Shown: positions 34,456-46,718 of the stretch, piece after piece
Position numbering within the stretch: the stretch's first letter is position 1
Layout of the letters: every line of letters starts with the position of its first letter
From: Hemileia vastatrix
Taxonomy: Eukaryota; Basidiomycota; Pucciniomycetes; Pucciniales; Zaghouaniaceae
Assembly: GCA_030280995.1 (NCBI GenBank)
Contig: JASXTE010000005.1
Span: 33,555,501-33,619,500, forward strand
DNA length: 64,000 nucleotides
Reading direction: 5' to 3'
Made by a program: the position numbers and the translations under genes
The notes under the pieces: generated by a model
Told to the model about the DNA's origin: nothing
Seen by the model: only the letters and a program-made list of their open reading frames with translations
Databases searched by the model: none

Positions 34456-36697
34456 ATATCTTGGTAATAGTTTATCATGATATAATTTGATGAAATATAT
34501 TTTCTTATTCCAATACTAGGTATTCATTATTTACAGAATAATATAAGCTTTATTCAAATGAAGCAACATTTATAAAGATGAAAAAGCTTAGAAAGTTCAA
34601 TAAATTTTTAGCTAATTAATTAAAAATTATGTATTTGTGCTTTTAAATATAAACATGAACTAGCTAAGAAAGCAGGATTACTTAATTAAACAGATATAGA
34701 ATGGGTCAAACTAGAAGATGAACACATCTTTTTTTCAAATGATATTATTAACTTTGGAGGATTTCATAGCAAGATTCATGTCATCAAAAATGATTATAAC
34801 TTTATTAAATTCAGTATTTTATGTTTTATCAATCCCAATAATGTTCACCCAATTCCATCACCTTCTCTATCCAAAGAACATGAACTATAATTCCCACATC
34901 ATAAATGTAAATTGAATTTTTATTGGGAAATGGACTGGTGGAAACAATTTTGAATAATTCTTGAGATAATTACCAAAAAAGACAAGCACTTTCAGGATTA
35001 GAATCTTGTAAAAATTTTACTCATTTTAGTTGTTCTTTCTATATCAACCAAAAATTTATAAATATGGTAAGTAAAGTGAGACATGAATTTTTCAATGAAA
35101 GCTAAACCATTAGGGAGGGAGGGTAAGTATGGTAAATAAAGAATTTTATATATTTTCATTATATATTTATTTAATTTATAATCAATCACTTATTAAAGAT
35201 AATCATCAAATTTAAGTAGTTGGCCACTGGGACTTCCTGCTGTATAAAGTTAATCATTCAAAAAAGTAATTGATTGAATGAGTTAAAAATAGAGTTCCAT
35301 TTTAAATGTATTCTTTGACTTAAGTAACGTCAGAACTCATTTTCAGGTAGTATTCTTAATTAAATTACCTTTTGTATGTTGATTATCTTTTCTGACTGGT
35401 TTATTTATTAATTTATGAAATCAATATGAAAATTTGGTCATCCCAAACCCCCCACATAGTAAATTTCAGGGGTGGGTATTGCCTTTTTTTGTTTTTTTGT
35501 GATTTGGTTTGAAATTTTTTCTAAGTCCATATACATTTACATGTAAAAATATAAAGATGAAGAGTTTTAAAAAATGTAAAAATGAAAAGATAAAAAGATT
35601 AGATTAAATTAATTAACCACAGCCTTTCTCTTAAGATTAAAGATAAACTTTCCATGCATTTACTTTCATTTGAGAAGAGTTGCAATCTTAAAAGTTAAAT
35701 TCTTTTCAAAACAGATAGTAAACAGGAATAAAAAGCTCTAATCAATATAAGTGTAAAATTTAAAATACATGCAAACAAAAAGATCTTGATTCATAAGATG
35801 GTACAAACAAGTATAAGTGTGGAATATAAATAAAGTAGTTCTTTCCCATAAAAAACCTATTTCATCTTTCCACCAAAATTCCCAAATTTCACATAGTCCT
35901 TTATTTTTTTACTGTATTAAATCTTTACCAACATTCTCTACTCAGGGAGAGTAGAGTGCAAATGACTATAAACTCACAAGACGATACTGCATTCTTTGAA
36001 CTTATCGGAAAGGTCCAATTACTATTGTGTTAAAAACTCAGGAGTAAACGGATCCAGTTCAACATGCAAGTATTGTTGATGTTGTAATATAAAATGTGAT
36101 GTTCTTGAGCTATATACAGATAATTAAGCCTAATTTAAATCTGCTTGATACTGGACTAATGAGGCAGAAAGAGAGATCATGTAAGAGAACTTCCTGTATA
36201 ATCTACCTTGGATATATTTTGGTTTGACATGTATTAGTTCTGCCAGGCAATTATTTTAAACTACTCATACTGAATAATTTATTGATGAGAAAGCTTCAAC
36301 AGAAGATTATATTACAAGAAAAAGGATAAAGAAAATTCTTCCAAGTGAGTATTATGTAGTTATATGAAAAGAAATTATATGAATAAGATTTAAAGATTGA
36401 TTAGTTAGAAAAAAATGACAACATAACAGTATATATTCAGAGAATAAAGATAGTCTTTGAAATTAGAGATTGTAATATGATGATTCTAAGAAAGTAGAAG
36501 CAATCATGGAGGTGATTGATAAGTGGTTAAAAGTATTAAAAGAAGGGATAGGAATAATTTATTAGAAATAAGTATTTTAGTGAGTATCAAACATATGGAA
36601 AGCTTTACTGATGTAAGAAAGAATATACAAGATATGTTAAAAAAATTTCATATGGATACCAAAGAAGAAATCAATTTTTTTGAGTAATATTGGATAA
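34456..36697. other. AT-rich region, no supported feature
   Basis: Open frames are under 70 codons and without motifs. A GGGGTGGGTATTGCC stretch near 35470 resembles units of the tandem repeat at 63190-63510. Confidence 0.3.
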
Positions 36698-37515
36698 TTA
36701 AGCTGTGTCTGAAAAATATGCAAGAATAATAGGAAGATTTTTAGCACAGATTCCACTAGGTTGAGATAAAGGACTGGAGGATGATTCAATAGTTGGAGGT
36801 GGTTCTGGAATTTCATCTTCATAAAGACCAATCCATTCATCCTTTAATTGTGCAAGGAGATTATGCAATGTCAAGCATGAAATGATACAATCAATATAAA
36901 CTTTAATTTCTTTCATATTATGTAAAGAACTCCTCATTTCACTTAGTGAAGCAAACTGACCATTAAAAATTCCAATCACATGCTCAATCCATACTCAACA
37001 CTTAGCAAGATGAGTGTTGAATTGGAATTTTTAACTAGTTTCATCATCCAACCCATTAAATTCTGTGATTACATATGTACCATTAGTGTAATAAGAGTCA
37101 GAAAGAAGATATTAATTTTTATCAAAGTAGTTCTCTGGTTTTTGAGAAATAATCATTTGTTGAAAAACTGAAGAGTCATGGAAAGCTCCAGGAAAGCCAA
37201 CATGAAAAGTGATAAACTTCTTATTTATATCAAAAACCAATTGGAGAGCACTGGAATACCTGAAAAAAGAAAAATTAAGACGGGATTAGTAATATATGTG
37301 AAAACATATAAGATATAGTTAGGAACTGACCTCTTTTTCCAATCAAAATAATTATTTTGATCCTATTCAAGATTTTGGATGAAAGGGATTTTAGTGCCAT
37401 CAACAAAGCCAATACAACCTAGGAATCATTCATTTTTCATGACTTTAGTGCTTTCAAGGCTAAACTCCTTAGTGGGCCATATGAGGAATTGTGATTGAAG
37501 AGAATGGATGGCTTT
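36698..37515 (-). pseudogene. PIF/Harbinger-type transposase, C-terminal two thirds, broken
   Basis: On the minus strand, from about 37515 down: a LGCIGFVDGTKIPF block (first catalytic Asp), YFDWKKR, then a probable intron (GTCAGT...TTTCAG, about 37320-37260). Next come YSSALQLVFDINKKFITFHVGFPGAFHDSSVF (second Asp block, written in two overlapping parts), YLLSDSYYTNGTY, and EHVIGIFNGQFASLSEMR with ISCLTLHNLL (C-terminal helix). Stops at about 37110, 37035 and 37010 break it. Its 5' side is cut by a MITE end at 37529. Different from the transposase at 21279. Confidence 0.82.
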
Positions 37516-37528
37516 TATGGTTCAATTA

Positions 37529-37620
37529 CACCCCACAATATGAGGGGGGGCAGAATTTCTAGCAAGTCTGCAACCTTGAGCCCAAATTCATATCAAATTA
37601 AGTGAAAATTGAGGTAGTGA
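37529..37620. mobile_element. Truncated CACCC-end MITE
   Basis: CACCCCACAATATGAGGGGGGG after TTA, then CTAGCAAGTCTGCAACCTTGAGCCC, matches the left end of the 10064 family. The right end was not found. Confidence 0.6.
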
Positions 37621-39085
37621 TGAAAGACTCCTGAAGAAATAGTGAATTTACATTGAAAATGTTATAAAAATAATATCAAAATTCATCGAAGAACAAGTGA
37701 TAAATAGTGAAAATAATATTTAGGCTTGAATTAGAGGATTTTTTGAAACAATAGAAAATTAAGTGAGCCTTACTACCAAGCCAGTCTTTCAGATATATAA
37801 AATTTTGAAAAATTATGCAGTTTTTTCATTTTTTAAAATTAATTGCACTCCAATATACTTTGAATAATAATAAATTTCACCAAAAATTTATATGATATCT
37901 TATCTATGAATATAAAGAGAAAAAAAACAATATCATGTGAAACTATTTATGAAAAAATATTTATTGAATTTCTATTGTTCATTATATTTTTATCAGTAAA
38001 AAATTGAGAAATAAACTAATTTTCATTTTTATCAATTGATATTATTAAATATTTATCTATCTTCAAAATATTTTTGAAACATGAAACAATCTTGAAAATA
38101 AATAAAAAAAATTTATTCAATAGTGAAACTTGTAAGATTGATATATATCACATCATAGGGGAAAAAAGTGTGAAATAAATTTCCAGTTCAGTTTTTAGTC
38201 ACTGGGAACACTTATGGGTCTGTTCTATTGAGTAACCCTGTTTCAACACAATGATAGTGACTCTGGTTGTATTCAAATTTTTTTTTCTGATGTTGGAAAA
38301 CTTCCTTCTATTGCCTTTCCCCCCCCTTCTCTCATGCATGGTGAGTTTTTTCTAATTTAGTATTTCTATACTCCCTTTACCTCTTCCTGAACTTACTAAT
38401 ATCCTACTCTCACTACTTCTCTTTTCCCTCAAGCTGCCTTTGTCTTTCTCCCTCTCACTTCACCACCCTTCATCCATCTTACCTCTTTCTGTCACTGCTT
38501 TTTTTCTCTACACAAATCTTTACTTTATCTTGAATGATTCTTATCTCTCCTCTGAAAATTCCTAAATCTGCCTTCGGTAAGAAAATAAAAATCAAAAAAC
38601 ATTTATATCAAAGATAATAGCAAGGCATATGCCTAAAAAACTATAGACTAACATACCATAAGCTACATGATTATTGGACATGTAAAATTGCATAAATAGT
38701 TCTGGTTCATGAAATTTGAAACTTCCCCAATATACTTTGTTAAACAAATGGAGTGCAGAGAAAACTGAACCATTTTATGCTTAGTTCATAATTTCTCAAC
38801 ACAAAAACACTTTAATTCACTACCACACTTAAATTTGCCTAAATTAGTCAAGGATTTACCCTTGAAAGCACCTGACAAGGACTGAATGAAGTTACCCACC
38901 ATCTCACAACCTTTTTTGGGTTTCTCAGTGGGTTCTCAGCCAATATTGGTCATTTTTTGATGGGGATTTCACATAGTAAATTGGAATAATTAGCCCCATC
39001 ATTTCTACTGTTGACCCCCTAAATATTTTGTAATATTTAGTGTTATTATTTCTTTCATTAGTCTTTATTTTAAGGTATTACATGC
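37621..39085. other. AT-rich spacer with a pyrimidine-rich block
   Basis: About 38290-38580 is C/T-rich on the plus strand, like 19770-20600. It is preceded by a TTCCAGTTCAGTTTTTAGT segment that recurs in changed form near 42880 and 43220. No gene seen. Confidence 0.35.
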
Positions 39086-39838
39086 TGTAGAAAATCCTAT
39101 AGTACTAGGTATAGGCCTTGACCAAGGGAGTTGGAGAAAAACCAGATAGAAAATTGCCTGTCCCTTTAGAAAAATAAGTGAGATTTACCTGTTGCAGAAA
39201 ATTGGGGATCTGTTTGATAGTCCCTCTAATCAATACTCTTAATTTCTTGGAAAGTTAAGATAGTTGTCCCCAGACAGACTATCAGAAAAGAAATGAATAA
39301 TAGGATCTTGTTTAAAAAAACACACAAAACCAACCAAAGGTGAGGTACAAAGAGCAGATAAGTAATGAGATAAGATTCCTCCCTCTGTTAGAAATCTTCC
39401 ACACACACACCATACAGCCATTCACAGACCACCCCAGGCCATTTCCCTGCCAAAACCAGCTTTCCCACCTTACTAAATGCATAAAAATTCCTCTAGAGGC
39501 TCCCACATGTGCAGGCAGGCAGGCCTCCTGACATAGGAGCATCCACTTTTAGGCCCTGAAATTCCCAAAAACCCCATAAACACAATCTAAAATAACAAAC
39601 AACAGTAGCTACCTCTAAAAATAAGCTAATCACACATAAAACATACCAAAATGCTAGAAAACAAAGTGCATTAATCTTAGACATAATAAGTGACCCTAGA
39701 TTAAGCCTACAAAAACCAGCTAAACATCTAAGATCTAACAAAATACAAATAAAAAACACCATAACCCCAACTATACCCTACATACCAAATACCTCCAAAT
39801 TAGCACTCAAAAGGCCTACCCATATTTGGACTACCACA
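39086..39838 (-). mobile_element. Solo LTR, family 2 (753 bp)
   Basis: Begins TGTAGAAAATCC and ends CTACCACA on the plus strand, with ATGC on both sides (39082-39085, 39839-39842). An inverted relative is at 45573-46301, sharing the CCTTGGTCAAGGCCTATA and GGGCCTAAAAG segments. No internal domains, so a solo LTR is the best reading; the 4-bp duplication is on the short side. Confidence 0.7.
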
Positions 39839-39842
39839 ATGC

Positions 39843-40623
39843 ATATACTCTCTTTTTTGCTGATTCATTTAGTTTGAGGTATTATCACTATTACATCATG
39901 GTTTTGGTGGGTGATACCATTCTAATTATGTTATTTTTCATTCTTTATGTTTTTGGACAGGTGTATTAGCTGGAATGAGGTGTCATTAGCCATGTATAGG
40001 AATGGTAAATCAAGGGGGTTTATTGGAGGATTATTGGGTATAAAAGGAGAGGGTTTTTGGTCTTGTTTTCTACACTCTTTATCATTACAATCATAATATA
40101 TAATCAATAAAATTACAATAAATATCAATAGTACTTCTAAAAGTCTTTGAATAGTATCTGAATTATTATATCTATTTTTCTACCAACTATAAGATTGTAA
40201 CCCATTTATAATTAGTGATATTAAAATTACTAAGACCCTTATCTTGAGTTATATTTTAATACTTATTGGATTTGTACTGCAGTATTCATATAGGACCATT
40301 AAAATCTTCTATAAAACTGACTAATCAAGCTCTTCATGTCTTTGTACTTGAACTCAGCCTGACAATGATATTGAATATCCAAATGTACTCCTCTAAGTGT
40401 ATTCAAAAAAATGTGACAACTCAAAGAAAACCAATCAATATCAAAAGAAATTGTTGAATAAGTATAAAGAAAATTGAATAAAAAATTACAAAATTCTGAA
40501 AATCATTATTTTCATCAAAGACATCAAATTCAAAAAATCAAAAAGGTCAAAAAATTTAAAAAAATAAAAAAATCATTAAAAATCATTAAAATATAAAAAA
40601 TAAAGAAAATAATAATAATTACC
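39843..40623. other. Possible LTR remnant with TATA box; A-rich tract
   Basis: GGGTATAAAAGGAGAGGG at about 40037 followed by TTTTGGTCTTGTTTTC looks like an LTR promoter, but no ends were found. From 40480 to 40615 the sequence is mostly A with AAAATCATT units. Confidence 0.35.
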
Positions 40624-40790
40624 TTGCAATATTTGGGGGAACTTGCTAGAAAGACCTCAACTTGAACTTGGATGGAACTCAGACTGAACTTATAATGAAA
40701 TGATACTGAGAATTATTTTGGACTCATCTTGAGCTCTTAACCAACAATGGATGAGTCTGTTCTGGAATAATAGTGAAAGTTTAATGAATA
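40624..40790. mobile_element. Diverged relative of the subterminal-palindrome MITE
   Basis: GCAATATTTGGGGGAACTTGCTAG with tandem TGAACT... units and GAGCTCTTAACCAACAATGG. It shares more with the copy at 59461 than with the compact family, so it may be a subfamily with a longer body. Right end not found. Confidence 0.55.
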
Positions 40791-41496
40791 ATATATAGAA
40801 ATAATAACAAGGGAGTATTAAGAATCTGATCCATTCACATAATTTTTTCAATAATTCACATTTTAATTTTCATCTTGAATTTCACTTGATCATTAAAAAG
40901 TCTGAATATTATACTATTTCTTTCAAAAGCATCTTTTTTAACCTCTCTAATGATTTTATTAAATTTTTTTTGAAAAAATATAAAATAAGATCAATGTTTA
41001 TTTTATTGATAACTCCTTTTAACCAAGAGCTTGGAGCTTTTATTTTTTAATTTAAACCATACTACCTAATATTTTTTTGTATTTTTATTATTTCTGATTA
41101 TGCAATATAATTATTTTCAAATCAATGGATTTATTTAAAAAATATATTGAACCATAAAAATTCTCAAGTATTTTATTCTAGAATACTGTGAAAAGACTTA
41201 TATTTAAAAAAATAAAAGATAGCAATATGTTTTTGTAATTCCTGTTTCAATGAAGTCCTCTCATAGCTTCTTTACACTAAGCACTAATAATTGATAAATT
41301 GTTTAATCATATGTCTAGAAAGAAGTATAATTCTTATACCAGTGGATTTTAATCCTGTTTTGTACATTTTTATATGCAAGAAGATGATTGAAATTAAAAG
41401 TAAATATATTTTTTCTCTTTTTCTTGTTCTATTGAATATTAAACTACTAATAATTTTTGCAATATACATTTATTCAATGTAATACATATATGATAT
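40791..41496. other. AT-rich spacer, nothing assigned
   Basis: Long AT runs; overlapping frames on both strands near 41290-41480 are too biased to call. Confidence 0.3.
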
Positions 41497-42260
41497 TGTC
41501 AGCCAGGCTGCTAGACTTACCCATTAAAATAATTAATTATTTACTGGATGAAGCCACACCTTATTATTTTAATTATTTTAATTAGAAATTAGTTAATTTA
41601 AAATTACCTATAATAAATTAACTAATTTCAGAATGGTAAAATTAATGAATAATTAAAATTAAATATAAAAATGTCCCTTATATTTTTATTCTCTATCACT
41701 GTGCTCATTGAAAGGTTGAAAGAAATAAAAATTTATATCAAAAAATAGATTTTAAATAAAATTAAAAATTTAATATTCAAATAAAAACAAATAAATACAA
41801 AAAATTCAAATTTCTTATTTAGAATTGACCTTTACAGTAAATATTAAATAAATAAATTTATTCCTGTCATATTCTGTAAATAAATCTTTTTGACACCTTC
41901 TTTTTAGAACAACTTTATTATTTGAAAATATTCCTTCTGGAATATTTTTTTTCTTCTCTCTCTCATACTACTGTTTATAGAATTTTATTGCCGTGCTTTG
42001 TCTCACCTTTGTCTATATAAGGCCTCTCTTTTTGGTTGTTTTTGATCATTCCATTAGTTACTTACATTTAACAAACATTCATTCCATTAAATAATTATTG
42101 CTATTTACTATTGGTTTTAGTAATTACATTTTTGTAGTTCTATTTCATTAATTTATAATAATAATAATATTTCTTACCTCTTATATTTGAGTAAAACCAA
42201 TAAAACAATATAGATATGTACCCTAAGCTTTGAAATCCTAAAATTCCATTGTTACCGCCA
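41497..42260 (+). mobile_element. Probable LTR (start only defined)
   Basis: Starts TGTCAGCCAGGCTGCTAGAC. A CTATATAAGGCCTCTC promoter-like box at about 42014 is followed by TTTTTGGTTGTTTTTGATC and AT-rich sequence, then GTTACCGCCATTGGACAACCG near 42252. This layout is LTR-like, but no terminal CA with target duplication was found and no internal domain follows. Confidence 0.5.
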
Positions 42261-42869
42261 TTGGACAACCGTTAAAAACCTTCTAGACATAAAAGACCCT
42301 TTGACAGATATTCTGAAACTCTTCATGATTTATTTCATCAAAATTCCATGTAAATATGGTTATTTGGTAGATTAATCTCATAAGTTGAAATAATTAATCA
42401 GTACTCAGTAAATTTTACATAAGAAAAACTGAAATTCAAGCTAGATTTAAAACTTTAAAGATAATAAAAACAAAGTAGTATAAGTTTATTTAAACTTTAG
42501 TTTTAGTTCTTGACTTTTCTTCAATGCTGTATTGTGGGATAATTTCAGTTTCAACCTGGGAATAAGCACCATATATTTTACAAAGTGTTCTCATGTTAAA
42601 AATGTGCTTCAGGTAAAAAATTCAATTGTATTATTGCTCAAGAACTGAATTAAATAGGTGGAAGTGGTATTTCTTCATAATTCTATCAGTTTTAAACTGA
42701 AAAACTATAATATGATATTTATTTTGTAAAAAAGACACAATACCTACTTTAGCTTATACCCATGTAGCAAAGCAGCTGTAAAGGCAATCATATTTTGATT
42801 AAAAATAATATTATTCCATATTTTAAATGAATAGAAAAAACATTTCACAGGGGGAAAAAATGGTGAACA

Positions 42870-43870
42870 AGACGTCTGGTTGAGTTTTTGGTTTCAGGAT
42901 TGACTTATGGGTGTGATTCAAGGTGTGACTCTTTTTTGAGCCCAGGGCATGACTTCAGTAGTTACTTCTTTCAAGATCCCTGTTTTTTGTTTTTCTGTTG
43001 CTACCATCTGCCTTTCACTCCACTTCTAAACTCCATATGTTCATCCTCCTTTACCTCATTGTTCATAAGCATTTTCTTGTTATATTGGTTACTTGTTTCC
43101 TATGTATTTTCTTTGCTACCCTCTTCTGGTAGTTTAATTTTCTTTAATTTTTTTATTAAATGTGTGTTTTTAGTTTTATTTTCACTTGCTACACACAGGA
43201 AGAAAAAAAATGAACCAGAAATCTGGTTCAGTTTTTGGTTTCAAGGTTGACTATTGGGTGTGATTCAGGGGATGTTCATAGGAGTTAAATTACACAGGCT
43301 CTTATTTTTTATTCGGCATTTGTTTTCATCACCATTGCTTATAGTCTCTCACTGCATACCCTGATCCTTATTTAGACGTAGTTAGCGTTTTCTCTTAGTT
43401 TTTTCATCCATTCTTCTCTCATTTGATTTGCTAACTTTCTTCCTCCCTCCCTATCCCACTCATGTATTTCTTCACACAATATCCTTACTTCATATTACCA
43501 TTTTGCTTAATGACTTTCTGAAAAAAATTCTTTCACAAACTTAGTGATTCCATCTTTTTTCAACTCCCATTCCTCTTCTTTTTTTATTTGCCAGTCATTT
43601 TTATCAACATTGCTCATTGTCTCACCCCATCTCCTGATCCCTGTTTAGACATAGTTAGATTTTTCTCTCAGTTTTTTCATCCCTTCCTCTCTTGTTTGAT
43701 TTGCTAACTTTCTTCCTCCCTACCCATCCCTCTCATGTATTTCTTCACACAACATCCTTACTTCATATTACCCTTTTTCTTGATGACTTTCTGAATAAAT
43801 TTCTTTTACAAACTTAGTGATTCCATCTTTTTTCAACTCCTGTTCCTTGATAGCTCATATTTTGTCTTTT
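42870..43870 (+). repeat. Pyrimidine-rich block with a 273-bp tandem duplication
   Basis: Two adjacent units from about 43330 and 43603 share CTGATCC, TTTAGAC, TAGTTAG, TTTGATTTGCTAACTTTC and CTTAGTGATTCCATC. The marker TTTAGAC at 43371 and 43644 gives the period. Upstream, a GGTTTCA-GGTTGACTTATGGGTGTGATTC motif occurs at about 42892 and 43238. The frame 42888-43250 reflects the base bias. Confidence 0.7.
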
Positions 43871-44203
43871 TTTTTTACAAAAAATAAAAATTACTAAGAA
43901 GTACTATGGAGAGATAATTAATTAAACCTTAAACCACCTTGGAGTGATACAAATATGAATAATGAAACAAAAGTACCAATGGGTGACTTCTATTCTTACA
44001 ATGTGTTTAAACAATAAGCATTATAAGTGCCTGAAAATGTGTATTAGCAATCAAGAATATATATTAGGTAATAAAAAGGCCATGGATATTGAAACTGGAT
44101 GAAAAATTTATGTTTCAAGTCATAAAGGGAAAGTCAAGGACTGAATAGTTCAATTGAAAGCCAACCAAATATTTTTAGCAAATAATCTAAGACAATACAA
44201 AGG

Positions 44204-44310
44204 CTGGCTAGATCAATATCAGTCTACCAATGCATGTTAGAGTGCTGTATCAGATAATAAAAGGGCCAGCTAGATCAATACCAGTCTACTAATGCATAGT
44301 AGAAATTCAT
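44204..44310 (+). repeat. Short direct repeat, about 62-bp period
   Basis: CTAGATCAATATCAGTCTAC at about 44209 and CTAGATCAATACCAGTCTAC at about 44271, each followed by AATGCAT. Confidence 0.7.
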
Positions 44311-44345
44311 CATATGCTTCAGAGAAATGAATCAATATGAAAAAT

Positions 44346-44416
44346 ATTGCTTGATGCAGGGCTTGAATCCATGACAATCAAGAATATACCAGATGCTCAA
44401 ACCATTGAGAAAACCA
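44346..44416 (-). other. tRNA-like sequence, possible SINE head
   Basis: On the minus strand TCTCAATGGTTTGAGC resembles a D arm and GGATTCAAGCCC a T arm with a good B box; the spacing fits a tRNA. The acceptor and anticodon stems do not pair well, so it is a tRNA relic or SINE promoter rather than a working gene. Confidence 0.35.
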
Positions 44417-44499
44417 GATTTTAAAACAAAAGATGCACTACTCAAATTTAGATTATGAAAATACAAGGCATGATAAATCCATATTTTTTTAATCCTTTC

Positions 44500-45565
44500 C
44501 TGAAAATTTCTCTAAAGTATATAGAAAGCTTGATGTGATGATTTTTGGATCAAATGAGCTTTTCATACTTAATTTATTTCCACATCTTTATCAAATCATT
44601 TTCTAGAATCATGCTTTCACTACTTAAGATAGTTAAAATAATGATTCTGAATTAAAGGGTTTATTAAAAATTGAATATCATCTCAGTTTCACCAAGTTAT
44701 AGCTATTCCAATAAAAAATGATAAGTTTGTAAAGATTGAAAAATATTTACCAAATCATGTGCAAAAGCTGTGTTTATAATAGCTTTTTAGGCCAATTTAA
44801 TCACTTACAAACTAATTAAATATTCAAATTCAGTTTTGAATTAGAATTGACCAAGCTATATGTATGTTACTCCAAAATGTGACTTTTTTATCAAATTTGC
44901 CATAACTCTGTCAAATTTTGACCAAAAATATTCTTTTAAATTTCTTTTAATGTGAATATGATGATTCCGATTCTAATGAGCTACTCAGATTGAGCCTTGA
45001 AGCTAAATTGACTAATATATTTCTAATTTAGTCCAGAATGTGGGTTTTCTCAAAGAATTTCCATATCTACATAAAATCGGGTGTAAAAAGTGTCTTAAAA
45101 ATATCCTAAATGGCTAGTATGATTTTTATAAAATTAATGGGATATTGAGATTGATATTTTAGGTAAAATTGATCAATATAGAGGAATTTCAATTAAAAAT
45201 GCAATTTTTTTCAAATAATTTCCATTTATCAGTCAAATCATTTCCAAAAATTGTTTTTAAATATATTTAAAGGCTGATATAATGATTAAAACTATAGTTG
45301 GATAGCTAGATTGAGATTTGAACTATATCTGATCAATTTATGGTTATTTCAATACAAAATGTGATTTTTGACAACAATTTCTATATCCCTATCAAATACT
45401 TTTCAAAAGCTATAAATGAACTATATGGGAAGCTTAGTATGATTAAAAAAGATCTGATTATACATTTATATTATAAATATATAAAAATTTGACATAGCTA
45501 TAACTATTACAATCCAAAATTGAGTATCTCACTAATTATTAACATATCTATATCAAATCTTTTTT
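44500..45565 (+). repeat. Degenerate tandem repeat, unit about 160 bp, about 7 units
   Basis: The core TTTCCATATCTATATCAAATC recurs with variation near 44580, 44735, 44900, 45058, 45218, 45386 and 45538. Between cores each unit keeps AATTGATCAATAT, AATACAAAATGTGATTTTT and TAAATGGCTGATATGATGATT-like segments. Units differ strongly, so the array is old. Confidence 0.75.
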
Positions 45566-45572
45566 CTCTTCA

Positions 45573-46302
45573 TTTTGGTATGTGTTATGTGTGATTAGCT
45601 TGTTTTTAAGTTTAGTTACTATTTTTTGTTGTTTTATATGGTGTTTATGGGGTTTTTTGGCATTTAAGGGCCTAAAAGCGGCCCTCCGGCCTCTAAGAAG
45701 ATGATCTGACATTTGGAAACCCACCCACCTGTGCGCCTAAAAGCCTCTTGAGGCAATTTTATGCATGTAGAAAGGTGGGAGAGCTGTATTTGGCTGAGAA
45801 AAGGCCAGGGTGGTCTGCTTGTGTGTGAGTTAAGCAAGTTAAAGGACATTCTAGTTTATAATCAACCATCTGGTATACCTGGAATCTCTATGCTTCACTC
45901 TATTGCATGTGTTTGTGGCATCTTTTGGCTGGGTTGTGAAAAGGTTAGTTCTTACTTGACCTCAACTCTTGTCACTGTTTTCTCTGGTATAGTCTTGCAA
46001 GCTATATCAAGTATTATTTCTGTCTCTGGTGTGGCTTTGCAACCTACATCAAGTATCATTGCATTCTCTGGTAAGGACATTGGTCAACATTTCAGTTCTT
46101 TGGTCTGGTAGTCTGTCTGGTGACCAATTTCTTGGCTGATCAAGCAGTCAAGTGTGTTGGAAAGGGTTTTTAGAAAACAAGAATCAATTTACTTTAGCAG
46201 GTTAATCTCACTATATTTTTCTAAAGGGAAAGAGGATTTTTTCTCTGGTTTTTCTCCAAATCCCTTGGTCAAGGCCTATAGCTAGCGCTATAGGATTGTC
46301 TA
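45573..46302 (+). mobile_element. LTR family 2, 5'-truncated copy
   Basis: Inverted relative of 39086-39838, starting where the 160-bp array stops and ending GGATTGTCTACA. It interrupts the PIF transposase fragment on its right (LSHG, then LTR). Because its left end is missing, no target duplication can be checked. Confidence 0.65.
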
Positions 46303-46718
46303 CACCATGACTTAGACTGAAGAGGTTCTCAAGACAAGTTATTGCAGCACCATTCCCATTTAAGTCTAATTGGCAAAGTGCAACAGATATTTGTTTTTCT
46401 TAATCCTGCTGTGGGCAATGAGAGTTGTTGTGGAAAATTAAACTATAACGGATCAGATCATGTAGGTATTTGAAACCTTGATATGTAGTTTGGAACATTT
46501 TATAAAAGCTAGGCTCAGTAATTTCAACATGTTTTTGGAGTGGATATTGTGGATGATATTGAATTGAAGATGTTCAGGAAGTAAGGTAGCAATTCTCCAA
46601 CAGCTGACTCATAAACCAAATCTAAATTAGCATCAGAATCTGTATCAGACTCATCCATGAGATCAAGGGCCAGAGCATTAGCTGTTCTTTGAAGCTGTTG
46701 ACAAAGTGAAGGACTCAT
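46303..46718 (-). pseudogene. PIF/Harbinger-type transposase, N-terminal fragment
   Basis: Starts MSPSLCQQLQRTANALALDL at 46718, runs through an acidic region (DESDTDSDANLD), then in a second frame EPSFYKMFQTTYQGFKYLHDLI, FHNNSHCPQQ and LCQLDLNGNGAA...LSHG. The FxNNSxCPQ and LGxNGNGA blocks are typical of the N-terminal half of fungal PIF transposases. It has a stop or shift near 46524 and 46415 and is cut at 46303 by the LTR. The catalytic part is missing. Confidence 0.75.

Noticed and set aside
33980..34920. Coding-like fragments that first suggested a KDZ or other transposase
   Set aside because: No catalytic motif or ordered blocks could be matched on either strand.
42888..43250. 120-codon hydrophobic open frame
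   Set aside because: Product of T-rich sequence; the upstream motif recurs as non-coding repeat within 350 bp.
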